From Sphingomonas sp. H160509 (lineage in GTDB: Bacteria; Pseudomonadota; Alphaproteobacteria; Sphingomonadales; Sphingomonadaceae), in assembly GCF_024124765.2 (NCBI RefSeq), contig NZ_JAMXSR020000002.1, positions 3,554,001 through 3,618,000 on the forward strand: a stretch of 64,000 bases of DNA. The letters are read 5' to 3'. Both the position numbers and the translations under genes were made by a program. The notes under the pieces are model-generated. The model had not been told where the DNA came from and ran no database searches. It saw nothing but the letters and a program-made list of their open reading frames with translations. How positions within the stretch are numbered: the first letter of the stretch is position 1; the number at the start of each line of letters is the position of its first letter. Shown here one piece after another: positions 46,559 to 56,237 of this stretch.

Positions 46559-48079
46559 GTGCGCGTGACGAAGTGGCAAGGATCTGTGACGCATGCGAGC
46601 GAGGCCGAAAAGGCCTGGGCCCGCGTTCGTGCATCCTTGCGCGAGTCGGCCGGCGCGCGGCTGTTCGAACAGTGGTTGAAGCCGATCGAGCTGATCCCGG
46701 GCGAGGACCGCGATACGATCCGGCTCGCGCTGCCGTCCGCTTTCATGACCAACTGGGTCCGCAATCACTACGCCGACCGGCTGGTGCTCGAATTCAAGCA
46801 GATCCTGCCCAACGTCCGTACCGTCCAGATCGAGACCCGGGCACCGGGTCGCGCAGCCGTCGTGCTGGCGATCGAACCGGTGGCCGACGCCATTCCCGCG
46901 AAGCCCGTTGCCGATCCGCTACCGGTCGAAGCCAAGCCGGCTCCCAAGCCGGTCGCCGACCCTGTGCAGGCGACGATGAAGTTCGGCGTCGATCCGTCGC
47001 TAAAGCCAGCGCCAGCGCCCGTCGTGACGTTGGCCCCGGTCGGCGTGCCCGCTGAACGGCCGCCGCTCGATCCGCGCTACACCTTCGCGCGATTCGTCGT
47101 CGATCCGTCCAACAAGGTCGCGTTCAACGCAGCCAAGGTGCTCGCCGAGCCCGGTCCGGTGCGGTTCAGCCCGTTGTTTCTCCACAGCGGCACGGGGCAG
47201 GGCAAGACCCACCTCATGCACGCGATCGGCCATGCGTTCCTCGAGCATAACCCGCACGCGATCGTGCTGTGCATGTCCGCCGAGCGGTTCATGTACGACT
47301 TCGTCGCGTCGATGCGCGCGCGCGATACGCATGCGTTCAAGCAGCGCCTGCGCGGTGCCGACCTGTTGCTGATCGACGATCTCCAGTTCATCGCCGGCAA
47401 GGACGCGACGCAGGAAGAATTCTTCCACACGGTCAACGAGATCATGGCGGCGGGCAAGCGGCTGGTGATCTCCGCCGATCGCTGCCCGCAGGCGCTCGAA
47501 GGCGTCGAGGCGCGGATCGTCAGCCGGATGTCGGTCGGTCTCGTGGCGGACATCAAGGCGCCCGACCTGGTGCTGCGGCGGACGATCCTCGATCGGAAGC
47601 TGGTCGACCTGCCCGACATGCGCGTGCCGACCGACGTGCTCGATCTGCTCGCCAGCCGCATCCACGCGAACATCCGCGAGTTGGAGGGCGCGCTGAACCG
47701 GGTGGTGGCGTATGCCCAGCTGACCGGCGATACGATCGATCTCGACTTCGCGGTGGCGACGTTGGGTGAGGTGCTGCGAGGCGCACAGAAGCGCGTGACG
47801 ATCGACGAGATCCAGAAGCTGGTGTCCGCGCATTTCGAACTGAAGCCGCTCGATCTGATTTCGGCGCGGCGCGCTCGGGCTGTCGCGCGGCCGCGGCAGA
47901 TCGCGATGTATCTGGCGAAGCGGCTGACGACGAGGTCGCTGCCGGAGATCGGGCGCAAGTTCGGCGGGCGCGATCACTCGACGGTGATCCATGCGGTTCG
48001 TAAGATCGAGGAACTGCGCGACTCGGACCGCGACATCGACGCTGCGGTGCGCGTCTTGATGCGCGAGCTCGAAGGCTAA
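46559..48079 (+). CDS. dnaA: Chromosomal replication initiator protein DnaA
   Basis: About 506 residues from GTG 46559 (GTG 46565 also possible; GGAG at 46551-46554 lies between 4 and 10 bases away). Domain I with ARVRASLRESAGARLFEQWL, a Pro/Ala/Lys-rich domain II longer than in E. coli, the AAA+ domain with Walker A HSGTGQGKTHLMHAIGH and Walker B LLLIDDLQFIAGK, sensor region ISADRCPQALEG, and domain IV with the DNA-binding GGRDHSTVIHAVRKI. Initiates replication by binding oriC. Frame is intact. Confidence 0.96.
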   Translation: MRVTKWQGSVTHASEAEKAWARVRASLRESAGARLFEQWLKPIELIPGEDRDTIRLALPSAFMTNWVRNHYADRLVLEFKQILPNVRTVQIETRAPGRAAVVLAIEPVADAIPAKPVADPLPVEAKPAPKPVADPVQATMKFGVDPSLKPAPAPVVTLAPVGVPAERPPLDPRYTFARFVVDPSNKVAFNAAKVLAEPGPVRFSPLFLHSGTGQGKTHLMHAIGHAFLEHNPHAIVLCMSAERFMYDFVASMRARDTHAFKQRLRGADLLLIDDLQFIAGKDATQEEFFHTVNEIMAAGKRLVISADRCPQALEGVEARIVSRMSVGLVADIKAPDLVLRRTILDRKLVDLPDMRVPTDVLDLLASRIHANIRELEGALNRVVAYAQLTGDTIDLDFAVATLGEVLRGAQKRVTIDEIQKLVSAHFELKPLDLISARRARAVARPRQIAMYLAKRLTTRSLPEIGRKFGGRDHSTVIHAVRKIEELRDSDRDIDAAVRVLMRELEG

Positions 48080-48107
48080 GCCAGCCTACGTCAGTCTACG
48101 CTTTCAT

Positions 48108-48168
48108 GGTCTCCCGCGGAGGCGGGAGCCCAGTCTGGACCCCCGCCTTCGCGGGGGGAACACGCTGA
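48108..48168. repeat. REP-like inverted pair (family A, copy 2)
   Basis: CCCGCGGAGGCGGGAGCCCA followed within 10 bases by the inverse arm ending CCCCCGCCTTCGCGGGGGG. It can form a long hairpin about 30 bases after the dnaA stop. Confidence 0.8.
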
Positions 48169-48186
48169 TGTCCGTACTAAGTTCTG

Positions 48187-48300
48187 CTCCCCTCCCTGGA
48201 AGGGAGGGGCTGGGGGTGGGTTGGTCGGTTTGAGCCACACCGGTTCCACACTGCGGAAGCCGACCCACCCCCAACCACTCCTTTCCAGGGAGGGGGGCAG
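48187..48300. repeat. About 110-bp palindromic mini-element (family B, copy 1)
   Basis: Terminal arm CTCCCCTCCCTGGAAGGGAG with a GGGGGTGGGT extension and the inverse arm CCACCCCCAACCACTCCTTT followed by CCAGGGAGGGG. The centre includes GGTTTGAGCCACACCGG and GCGGAAGCCGACCC, which reappears inverted in the copy at 54335. Confidence 0.75.
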
Positions 48301-48311
48301 GTCGGTTCGCG

Positions 48312-49319
48312 TTAAACCTGCAACCCCATTGCGTCCTGCGTCTGCTTCAGCACCGGTGCCGCCAACGCGCGTGCCTTCTCTGCCCCCGCCTGCAACACCG
48401 CCGTCACCGCGCTGCGGTCATCGAGCAGCCGTACCATCTCGTCACGGATCGGCCCGAGCTTCGCCACCGCCAGATCCGCCAGCGCAGGCTTGAACGCGCC
48501 GAAGCCCTTGCCACCGAACTCGCCCAGCACGGTCGCCACATCGCTATCCGCCAACGCCGCGTAGATCGTCAGCAGGTTACGCGCCTCAGCCCGATCGCCC
48601 AACTCTTCGACGGTCGCGGGCAGCACGTCGGGATCGGTCTTCGCCTTGCGGAACTTGTCGGCGATCATGTCGTCGCTGTCGATCAGCTTGACCACCGACT
48701 GCTCGGACGGGTTCGACTTCGACATCTTAGCCGACGCATCGCGCAAGGACATGATCCGCGGCGCGGCCTTGCTGATCAGCGGCGCGGGCAGCGTGAACAG
48801 GTCGACGCCGTAATCGCCGTTGAACTTCGTCGCGATGTCGCGCGCGAGTTCGAGATGCTGCTTCTGGTCCTCGCCGACCGGCACGTGCGTCGCGTTGTAG
48901 AGCAGCACGTCCGCCGCCATCAGCACCGGGTAATCGTACAGTCCGACGCTCGCGCCCTCGCGGTTCTTGCCCGCCTTGTCCTTGAACTGCGTCATCCGGT
49001 TCAGCCAGCCGACGCGCGCGACCGTGTTAAGCAGCCACGCCATCTCGCTATGCGCGGGCACGCGCGCCTGGTTGAACAGGATCGACTTCGCCGGATCGAT
49101 CCCTGCCGCGATCATCGTCGCGGCGACCTCGATCGTGTGCGACGAGAGCTCGGCCGGCGCGATCCATTCGGTCGGCGCGTGGAGATCGGCGATGAAGAAC
49201 ATCGACTCGCCGCCCTGCGCCGCGACGTCGTCCTGCAGCGTCACCCACTGCTTCACCGCCCCCAGGTAATTGCCGAGATGGAGATTACCGGTGGGCTTGA
49301 TGCCGGAAACAACGCGCAT
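48312..49319 (-). CDS. trpS: Tryptophanyl-tRNA synthetase
   Basis: 335 residues, intact. Class I synthetase for tRNA-Trp. HIGH-type motif in SGIKPTGNLHLGNYLGA, FFIADLHAPT, DYPVLMAADVLLYNATHVPV, GEDQKQHLELARDIA and the KMSKS loop ASAKMSKSNPSEQS. ATG 49319. It is eight bases after the murJ stop and an erroneous frame in murJ runs into it, producing a false murJ-trpS fusion that should be split here. Confidence 0.96.
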   Translation of the reverse strand: MRVVSGIKPTGNLHLGNYLGAVKQWVTLQDDVAAQGGESMFFIADLHAPTEWIAPAELSSHTIEVAATMIAAGIDPAKSILFNQARVPAHSEMAWLLNTVARVGWLNRMTQFKDKAGKNREGASVGLYDYPVLMAADVLLYNATHVPVGEDQKQHLELARDIATKFNGDYGVDLFTLPAPLISKAAPRIMSLRDASAKMSKSNPSEQSVVKLIDSDDMIADKFRKAKTDPDVLPATVEELGDRAEARNLLTIYAALADSDVATVLGEFGGKGFGAFKPALADLAVAKLGPIRDEMVRLLDDRSAVTAVLQAGAEKARALAAPVLKQTQDAMGLQV

Positions 49320-49327
49320 GAAGAAAC

Positions 49328-50894
49328 CTATCTGGAACGACGCAGAAGCGTGGAGATGTCGCCCAGCCGGAACGCGCCGGTGAGCAGTGTCGCGATCGCA
49401 TAGACCACGCCGCCGGTGGTAACCAGCACCAGCATGGCGCCCCAGCGCTGGATGCTGGTGCCGGTCACGAACGGCTGGAACAGGTCGTTGAGGAAGAACA
49501 TCACGACCCCCATGATCAGCGCCGCCACCAGCAGCCGCCACGTCCGCCGTCGCAGCCGCGCGTCGGGCGTGAAATGTCCGCGACGGACGAGCGTGCGATA
49601 GAGCATCGCGACGTTGACCGTGCTCGCGATCGCGGTGGCGAGCGGCGGGCCCATATGCCCCAGCGGCTTGATGAAGGCGAGGTTGAGGACGAGGTTCACG
49701 ACCATCGACATCGTCGCATAGCGCACCGGCGTGCGCGTGTCGGAGCGCGCGTAATAGCCCGGCGTCAGCACCTTCACGAGGATGTACGACGGCAGCCCGA
49801 TCGAGAACGCGGCCAAGGCCTGCGCGGTCAGCACGCTGTCCTCGAGCGCGAACTTGCCGTGCTGGAACAGCGCGCCGACGATCGGCACGCCGCACACGAT
49901 CAGCGCGACCGTCGCGGGGAGGGTGAGGAACAGCGCGAGCTCCATGCCACGGTTCTGCGTCGCCATCGCCTCCGCATCCTCGCCGCGGCCGAGTTGACGC
50001 GAGATCGTCGGGAGCAGGACGGTGCCGAGACCTATGCCGATCAGCCCGAGCGGGGAGCTGGTTCAGGCGGTCGGCAAAATAGATGTACGAAACCGACCCC
50101 GCCGGCAGCAACGCAGCAGCGAGCGCGGTCGAGACGACGAGGTTGATCTGCACCGCGCCCGCGCCGGCGGCGGCGGGCCAGATCAGCGACATGAGCTTCT
50201 TCACGTCGGGATTGAGCTGAGGACGCTTCAGCCGAAGCTTCACGCCCGACGCCCGGCACGCGTAGATCAGCCATCCGAGCTGCAACGCACCCGATATCGT
50301 CACCGCGATCGCCTGGTTGCGCGCGGTCAGCAGCGGCTGGTGTTCGTGGAACAGCAGCAGCGCTGCAATCAACGTCGCATTGAGCAGGATTGGCGCAGCC
50401 GCATTGATCCAGAATTTGTGCAGTGAATTGAGGATGCCGCCGAGCAGCGACACGAGGCTGATCAGCGGCAGGTAGGGCAGCATGATCCGTGACAGGTGGA
50501 CGACATAGTCGAACCGCTCAGCGCTCGCGCCATTGAACCCGAAGGTCAGCAGCCACGTCATCGGCCACGCCGCGAGCTCGAACAGCACCGTCATCAGGAT
50601 CAGCGTCGGTAACAGCACGGACAGCGCATCCTCGGCGAATGCGATCCCGTCGGGCAGCCCGCGGCCATCCTTGTCGCCGACCTTCCGGTTGAACATCGGG
50701 ATGAACGCGGCCGAGAACGCGCCCTCCGCGAACAGCGCGCGGAACATGTTGGGGAGGCGGAACGCGATCAGGAATGCGTCGGACGCGAACCCGGCGCCGA
50801 CGAACCGCGCGAACAGCGAGTCGCGCATCAGCCCCAGGACGCGGCTGGCAAGCGTCAGCCCGCCGACCGATCCCAGCGCCTTGGTAAGATTCAT
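49328..50894 (-). CDS. murJ: Lipid II flippase MurJ (frameshifted in this sequence)
   Basis: About 521 residues. Polytopic inner-membrane protein (about 14 helices) that flips lipid II for peptidoglycan synthesis. N-terminal signature SVGGLTLASRVLGLMRDSLF, then RLPNMFRALFAEGAFSAAF; the C-terminal half includes TVALIVCGVPIVGALFQHG and VLTPGYYARSDTRTPV. The frame breaks at GGGG (50052-50055); removing one base gives DRLNQLPLGLIGIGLGTVLLP. Essential gene, likely sequencing error. Upstream of trpS in the same operon. Confidence 0.94.
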
Positions 50895-50920
50895 CTAAGC
50901 GCGCTCCGCCCCCACGTCGC

Positions 50921-51433
50921 TCAGGCCTGGCCGAAATCGCCGACGTTGGGCTGGATGCCCTGCTGCTCGGACTGCTGGAGATACAGCTGTGAGAAGTCGA
51001 TCGGCTCGAGCAGCAGCGGCGGGAAACCACCGTCACGCACTGCATCCGACAGTACGCGGCGTGCGAACGGGAACAGCAGGCGCGGGGCCTCGCCCAGCAG
51101 GAACGGCTGGACATGCTCCGCCGGGATGTTGCGCAGCCCGAATAGGCCCGCGTACGAAAGATCGACGATGAACGCGACCTGCCCCTCGCTCTCGGCGCGG
51201 ACGTCGATCTTCAGCACGACCTCGTGCACTTCGTCGCCGACCTGCGCCGCGCCGATGTTGAACTGCACGTCGATCGCCGGCGGCGTCTGGTTCTGGTAGA
51301 CGGCCGGTGCGTTCGGGTTCTCGAACGACAGGTCCTTGACGTATTGCGAGATCAGCCCGGCAGCGGGGACCGTGTCTTCACCGTTCGCGAGAGCCTGGTC
51401 GGGCGTGGTGAAGCCGTTGTCCTGATCATCCAT
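50921..51433 (-). CDS. secB: Protein-export chaperone SecB
   Basis: 170 residues. Cytoplasmic tetrameric chaperone that delivers preproteins to SecA. Family segments: YVKDLSFENPNAP, DVQFNIGAAQVG, AFIVDLSYAGLFGLRNIP, LLFPFARRVLSDAVRDGGFP and LLLEPIDFSQLY. ATG 51433 starts MDDQDNGFTT. Divergent from the Tim44-like gene, an arrangement common in alphaproteobacteria. Confidence 0.96.
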   Translation of the reverse strand: MDDQDNGFTTPDQALANGEDTVPAAGLISQYVKDLSFENPNAPAVYQNQTPPAIDVQFNIGAAQVGDEVHEVVLKIDVRAESEGQVAFIVDLSYAGLFGLRNIPAEHVQPFLLGEAPRLLFPFARRVLSDAVRDGGFPPLLLEPIDFSQLYLQQSEQQGIQPNVGDFGQA

Positions 51434-51601
51434 TCGTCGTGTCCTTAGAGAATAAGCGGAAAATTGGGACCGAAGCGGACCGCTTGCGCGTTCTGTTCGA
51501 TCGAGGTGGTGCGAGTAGCAGTGCCGAAGGGGCGTTTCAACGGGCGCGGGTTTGAATAGCTGCGGGTTTGCCCTATGTTGAAGCGAAGATCGGAGGCACG
51601 G

Positions 51602-52246
51602 TTGTTTTACGTAGTTCTTCTCGCGATGGTTGCAGGCTTCTTGGCGATGCGACTCTACAGCGTGCTCGGCAAGCGGACAGGGCATGAGCAGCCCTTGCCG
51701 CGGGCGGCCGAGGACCGTCCTGCGCTCGCCGCCGTGCCGCGAACCGTCGAAGCGGTTCCGGATGCGCGCGAAGTCGCCAATCGCAACCTGGAGACCAAGG
51801 CCGAGCCCGGTCTGCGGGCGATCGTCGCCGGCGAGCCCGGTTTCGACGTCGCGCGCTTTCTCGAAGGCGCGCAGGCTGCGTACCGCATGGTGCTCGAAGC
51901 CTTCTGGAAGGGTGATGAGGACGCACTGGCCGATCTCGCGGTCGACGATGTCCGCGCGGCGTTCGTGGAAGCGATCGAAGCGCGCCGTGAGGCTGGTGAA
52001 GTGCTCGACAACCGTCTCGTGTCGATCGAGCGCGCGCTGATCGCCGACGCCAGCCTGACGGGTCGCGAGGCGCGTATCACGGTCCGGTTCGACGCGGATA
52101 TTGCTGCAGTGACCCGCGATGCTGAGGGCAATGTCCTTGCCGGGTCGCTGACCGACGCGGTCGAGACGCACGACGTCTGGACGTTCGCGCGGACGCTGAA
52201 GAGCAGCGATCCGAACTGGAAGCTTGCGGACACCGACGAAGCCTGA
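51602..52246 (+). CDS. Tim44/TimA-domain membrane-associated protein
   Basis: 214 residues from a TTG at 51602, which has GGAGG five bases upstream; an ATG at 51575 is in frame but lacks such a site. One N-terminal membrane helix (FYVVLLAMVAGFLAMRLY), a Lys/Arg/Pro-rich linker, and a Tim44-like domain (FLEGAQAAYRMVLEAFWKGD, then LISIERALIADASLTG-type strands, VWTFARTLKSSDPNWKL). Bacterial homologues act at the inner membrane; exact role unknown. Its TGA overlaps the mltA ATG. Confidence 0.9.
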   Translation: MFYVVLLAMVAGFLAMRLYSVLGKRTGHEQPLPRAAEDRPALAAVPRTVEAVPDAREVANRNLETKAEPGLRAIVAGEPGFDVARFLEGAQAAYRMVLEAFWKGDEDALADLAVDDVRAAFVEAIEARREAGEVLDNRLVSIERALIADASLTGREARITVRFDADIAAVTRDAEGNVLAGSLTDAVETHDVWTFARTLKSSDPNWKLADTDEA

Positions 52247-53646
52247 TGGCTCGGGGCATGGGGAAGGGCTCGGCGGTCTGGGACTGCCGATGCTGATGGC
52301 GACGCTGTTGAGCGCGTGCGTCGGTGGTGTCGAACCGCCACGGTCGGGTCCGCCACCGGTGGACCGGACAGATGATCGGTCGGATGACCGACCAAGCGAA
52401 CCCGTTCGCGTGCATCCGTCGCGCGATACCGGCGCATCCCCGAACATTCGCGGTATCCAGTCGCCGGCGCGGATCGTCGGCGCTGTGCCGATGCTAGCAT
52501 CACCGGTCGTCCCAGCGGTCGAACCTGTGAATGCCGCCGCTGCGGGCGTAATCCCCGGTCCACCGATCGCGAGCCTTCCGATCGACGATGCGCAGGCGCA
52601 GGCGGCGTTCGCGGCGTTCGTCACGAGTTGTCCGTCGCTGGTGCGCCGTAACGACACGTCAGGGCTGACGCGCGGCGCGGATTGGCAGCCGGCCTGTACC
52701 GCGGCGGCATCGACCGATCGCCGCAATGCTCGGACATTCTTCGCGCAATGGTTTGAGGCCGCACAGATCGGCGACGGCAAGGCGTTCGCGACGGGCTATT
52801 ACGAGCCCGAGATCGCCGGTTCGCTGGAGCGACGTGACGGCTATGCGCCGATCTATGCGCGTCCGAACGACCTCATCGACGTCGATCTCGGCGCATTCTC
52901 GACCAGTCTGAAGGGTAAGAAGGTGCGCGGTCGCGTCGATCGCAGCAACTTGGTGCCCTATTACGATCGCACGGCGATCGAGCAGGGCGCGCTATCGGGC
53001 AAGGCACCGATCCTCGCCTGGGCGCGCGATCCGGTCGAGTTGTTCTTCCTTCAGATTCAGGGCTCGGGGCGGCTGCGGTTGCCCGACGGCGAGATCCTGC
53101 GGATCGGGTATGCGACGCAGAACGGCCGCGACTATACCGGTATCGGAGCTCTGATGAAGTCCCGCGGGCTGCTCCAGCCGGGCCAGACCTCGATGCAGGG
53201 CATCGTTGCATGGCTCCACGCACACCCGGCCGAGGGGCAGGCGATCATGCGCGAGAACAAGAGCTTCGTGTTCTTCCGCGAACTCGAGGGCGCACCCCTA
53301 GGGGGCGCTCGGCCTGCCGGTCACTGGGCAGGTTAGCGCCGCCGCCGACGTCAAGTTCGTGCCGCTCGGCGCGCCGGTGTTCTTGTCGCTCGACCGGCAG
53401 GGCGCGAGCGGCTTGTGGATTGCGCAGGATACCGGCGGCGCGATTAAGGGCAGTAATCGTTTCGACACGTTCTGGGGTGCGGGCGCGGCGGCCGAAGCGA
53501 CCGCTGGCGGCATGGCCGGACGTGGCACCGCGTACCTGCTGCTGCCGATCGGCACCGTGGCGCGCCTGAACGGCCAAGCGAATGGGGCGCGATATGGCGG
53601 GCCGTCCGCTCAACCCCTGATGAGGCGCAGCTCTGGGCGCGCGTGA
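52246..53646 (+). CDS. mltA: Membrane-bound lytic transglycosylase A (frameshifted)
   Basis: About 458 residues. Lipoprotein that cleaves peptidoglycan glycan strands. From ATG 52246 the product MARGMGKGSAV would join GLPMLMATLLSAC (lipobox with Cys) if one base near 52278 is restored. MltA landmarks: ATGYYEPEIAGS, FLQIQGSGRLRLPDG, RIGYATQNGRDY and the 3D-domain DTGGAIKGSNRFDTFWG with catalytic Asp. A second break is the G5 run at 53301-53305 (ELEGAPLGALGLPVTGQVS when fixed). An extra T near 53618 shifts the stop from about 53622 to 53646. Confidence 0.9.
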
Positions 53647-54221
53647 TGGCGAGCGTGCGTCCGATGCGCGCGGTCGCCGTGCGTATCCCGGAGCGCGCGC
53701 CGCCGCTGCCGCCTCCACCCAAGCCGCTCATAGGTCCCAACGGCAAGATCGTGCCCGCACCGCCTGCGCCAATGGGGCGGGTAAAGCCGCTAGTCCGTAC
53801 CGTGGTCACGCCGTACGCCGCGAGGGCGGGGGCTAAGCCGGTAGTCGCGCGGCCTGTAGCCAAACCGATCACGGCCAACACGCTAGATGGCGGCTGGGAC
53901 AAGAGGCTCACGCGCGGTGTAGTAAGTCCAGACAGCTCGATCGACCTGCATGGCCACACGCTGGCGTCCGCCCATGCACTGCTCGACGTCGGCCTGGGAC
54001 GGGCTATCGCTCGCGGCGACCGTGTGTTGCTGCTGGTGACGGGCAAGCCGCCCCGCCCCGAAAGCGAACGTCCGCACGCGAGAGGCGCCATCCGGTCCGC
54101 AGTCACCGACTGGCTGGCCGGCTCGCGGCATGCGGACTCGATCGCCGCGGTGCGCGGCGCGCATCCGCGGCATGGCGGGCAGGGCGCACTGTACATCGTC
54201 CTGAGGCGCGGACGGGACTAG
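53594..54221 (+). CDS. Smr-domain endonuclease-like protein (frameshifted near 5' end)
   Basis: About 208 residues. Corrected start MAGRPLNPDEAQLWARV at ATG 53594 overlaps the mltA end; an extra T near 53618 breaks it, leaving an apparent start at ATG 53643. A proline-rich middle (PPLPPPPKPLIGPNGK) leads to the C-terminal Smr domain: SIDLHGHTLASAHALL, LLVTGKPPRPESERP, HGGQGALYIVLRR. Smr domains nick DNA or act on RNA and stalled ribosomes in some bacteria; the role here is unknown. Third gene of the Tim44-mltA-smr operon. Confidence 0.88.
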
Positions 54222-54334
54222 CTCTGGGTTTGGATTCGCGAGGTCCGGGCCTAACGATTGTTACCTCAGTTTGGTAATCGTGGGCTGATCGCCATGCCGG
54301 TGAGTTTGAGCACATCGGAGCACATCTACTTCCC

Positions 54335-54440
54335 CCCTCCCTGGAAGGGAGGGGCAGGGGGTGGGTCGGCTTCCGCGACTGCGTACGGTGCGGCTCAAGC
54401 GGCCTCATCCGCCCCCAACCACCCCCTTCCAGGGAGGGGG
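54335..54440. repeat. About 110-bp palindromic mini-element (family B, copy 2)
   Basis: CCCTCCCTGGAAGGGAGGGG and GGGGGTGGGTCGGCTTCCGC on the left, CCCCCAACCACCCCCTTCC with AGGGAGGGGG on the right. The centre GCGGCTCAAGCGGCC matches the reverse complement of the centre of the copy at 48187, so the copies lie in opposite orientation. Sits between smr and dapE, both ending here. Confidence 0.75.
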
Positions 54441-54442
54441 CG

Positions 54443-55559
54443 CTAGTCGAGCGCCCGCGCGATCACGTCCGCGTAGATATCCGTGAGCGTCCGCAAATCC
54501 TCGACCGCAACCGCCTCATCGACCTTGTGCATCGTCGCATTGATCAACCCGAACTCCACCACAGGGCAAAGCTTCGACAGGAAGCGCGCATCGGACGTGC
54601 CCCCGGTGGTCGACAGTTCCGGGGTGACCCCGGTCGCGCCCACGATGGCCTCCGACAACAGCGTCGAGAAAGCGCCCGGCTCGGTCAGAAACGCTTCGCC
54701 CGAGACCTTCCCCGTCACCACTACGCGCGGCGCATGACGCTCGGCGATCGCGCGGATACGCTCGATGAGGTCCGCCCCGCGGTGCTGATCGTTGAACCGG
54801 ATGCTGAGCCGGGCCGAGGCTTTGGCCGGGATGACATTGTGCGCCGGGTTGCCAACGGTGATGTCGGTAACCTCGATGTTCGACGGCTGGAACCAGTCGG
54901 TGCCTTCGTCGAGCACGATGCCTTCGATCTCCCCGATGATCGCGATCAACCGGGGGATCGGGTTGTCGGCGAGATGGGGATAGGCGACATGCCCCTGCCG
55001 CCCCGGCACGGCGATCCAGATGTTGACCGAGCCGCGCCGCCCGATCTTCACCATGTCGCCGAGCCGCGCGGTCGAGGTGGGTTCGCCGACCAGGCACAGG
55101 TCGGGCACGACGCCGCGCGACGCCATCCGCTCCATCAGCGCGACGGTCCCGTACGTCGCGGGTCCCTCTTCATCCCCGGTGATGATCAGCGACAGCGTCC
55201 CGGCATCGCTCCGGCTCGCGGCTGCGACGAAGGCAGCAACCGCGCCCTTCATATCGACCCGCGCCGCGGCCGTAGAGCAACCCGTCGCGAAGCTCGCCGG
55301 ACCAGGGCGACCCGGTCCAGCCTTCGCCGGGGGGGACGACGTCAACATGGCCGGCAAATGCCAGATGCCGCGGTCCATCGCCGCGCACGGCCAGCAGATT
55401 CTCGACCGGGCCGTCGGGTGCCTCGCCGACCGTGAACCGATCGATCGCAAACCCGAGCGGGAGTAGCGCCATCTCCAGCACATCGAACACCGCACCCCGC
55501 GCAGGCGTGACGCTATCCGCGCGGAGCAGCGCCTGCGCGAGCGCGACGGGATCGATCAT
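54443..55559 (-). CDS. dapE: Succinyl-diaminopimelate desuccinylase (frameshifted)
   Basis: About 371 residues. Zinc peptidase-family enzyme of lysine and meso-diaminopimelate synthesis. Metal ligands: AFAGHVDVVPPG, GRGAVDMKG after correction, TGDEEGPATYG, LVGEPTST and the C-terminal His in GLINATMHKVDE. The frame breaks at CCC near 55258-55260; with one base removed GRGAVDMKGAVAAF appears. ATG 55559 overlaps the preceding GST gene's stop by four bases. Confidence 0.94.
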
Positions 55560-56227
55560 GCGGTCGCGGGCACCGGCTGCTCGAATTGCTCGAGGACCCA
55601 TTCCTCTTCCTGCGCCGCCGCGATCCAGTCCTGCATGAACGGATGCTCGAACATCGCCTGCATATACCCCGCCGCAAACCGCGCGATCGGCAGCTGGTAC
55701 GTGACGATCCTCGTCACCAACGGCGCAAACATGATGTCCGCCGCGCCGAACTGGCCGAATAGAAAATCGCCCCCGCCACCGAAGCGTGCGCGTGCCTGCG
55801 CCCAAATTTCCATAACCCGCTGCAATTCGAGAAGCACGTCGTCTTCGGGCGTCTGCGCAGGAAACACCTGGCGCACGTTCATGCTGTGCTTGCGACGCAG
55901 CGCGGCAAAGCTCGAATGCATCTCAGCCGCCATCGACCGCGCCATCGCGCGCGCAGCATTGTCCTCGGGCCAGAAGCGCTCGCGCCCGACCTTGTCCGCG
56001 AGATAGTCGACGATCGCCAGACTGTCCCATACCACCGCGTCGCCGTCCCACAGGATCGGCACCTTGCCGGACGACGGCGCGAACTCGTCGCCTGAGCGGC
56101 GCTTTTCCCAGTCGGAATCGTACATCGGCACGACCACCTCCTCGAAGGGGAGACCGGATTGCTTGCAGGCGAGCCAGCCGCGAAGCGACCAGGACGAATA
56201 GGCCTTGTTGCCGATGATCAGTTTCAT
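55556..56227 (-). CDS. Glutathione S-transferase family protein
   Basis: 223 residues. Thioredoxin-fold N-terminal domain (IIGNKAYSSWSLRGWLACKQ, SGKVPILWDGDAVVWDSLAI) and a helical C-terminal domain (ERFWPEDNAARAMARSMAAE). The Ser-containing start SSWSLR is the likely glutathione-activating site. Role probably in detoxification; substrate unknown. Its ATG at 56227 lies 11 bases from the stop of the PAP2-like gene and its stop overlaps the dapE start. Confidence 0.88.
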   Translation of the reverse strand: MKLIIGNKAYSSWSLRGWLACKQSGLPFEEVVVPMYDSDWEKRRSGDEFAPSSGKVPILWDGDAVVWDSLAIVDYLADKVGRERFWPEDNAARAMARSMAAEMHSSFAALRRKHSMNVRQVFPAQTPEDDVLLELQRVMEIWAQARARFGGGGDFLFGQFGAADIMFAPLVTRIVTYQLPIARFAAGYMQAMFEHPFMQDWIAAAQEEEWVLEQFEQPVPATA

Positions 56228-56237
56228 GGGGTGTGGA

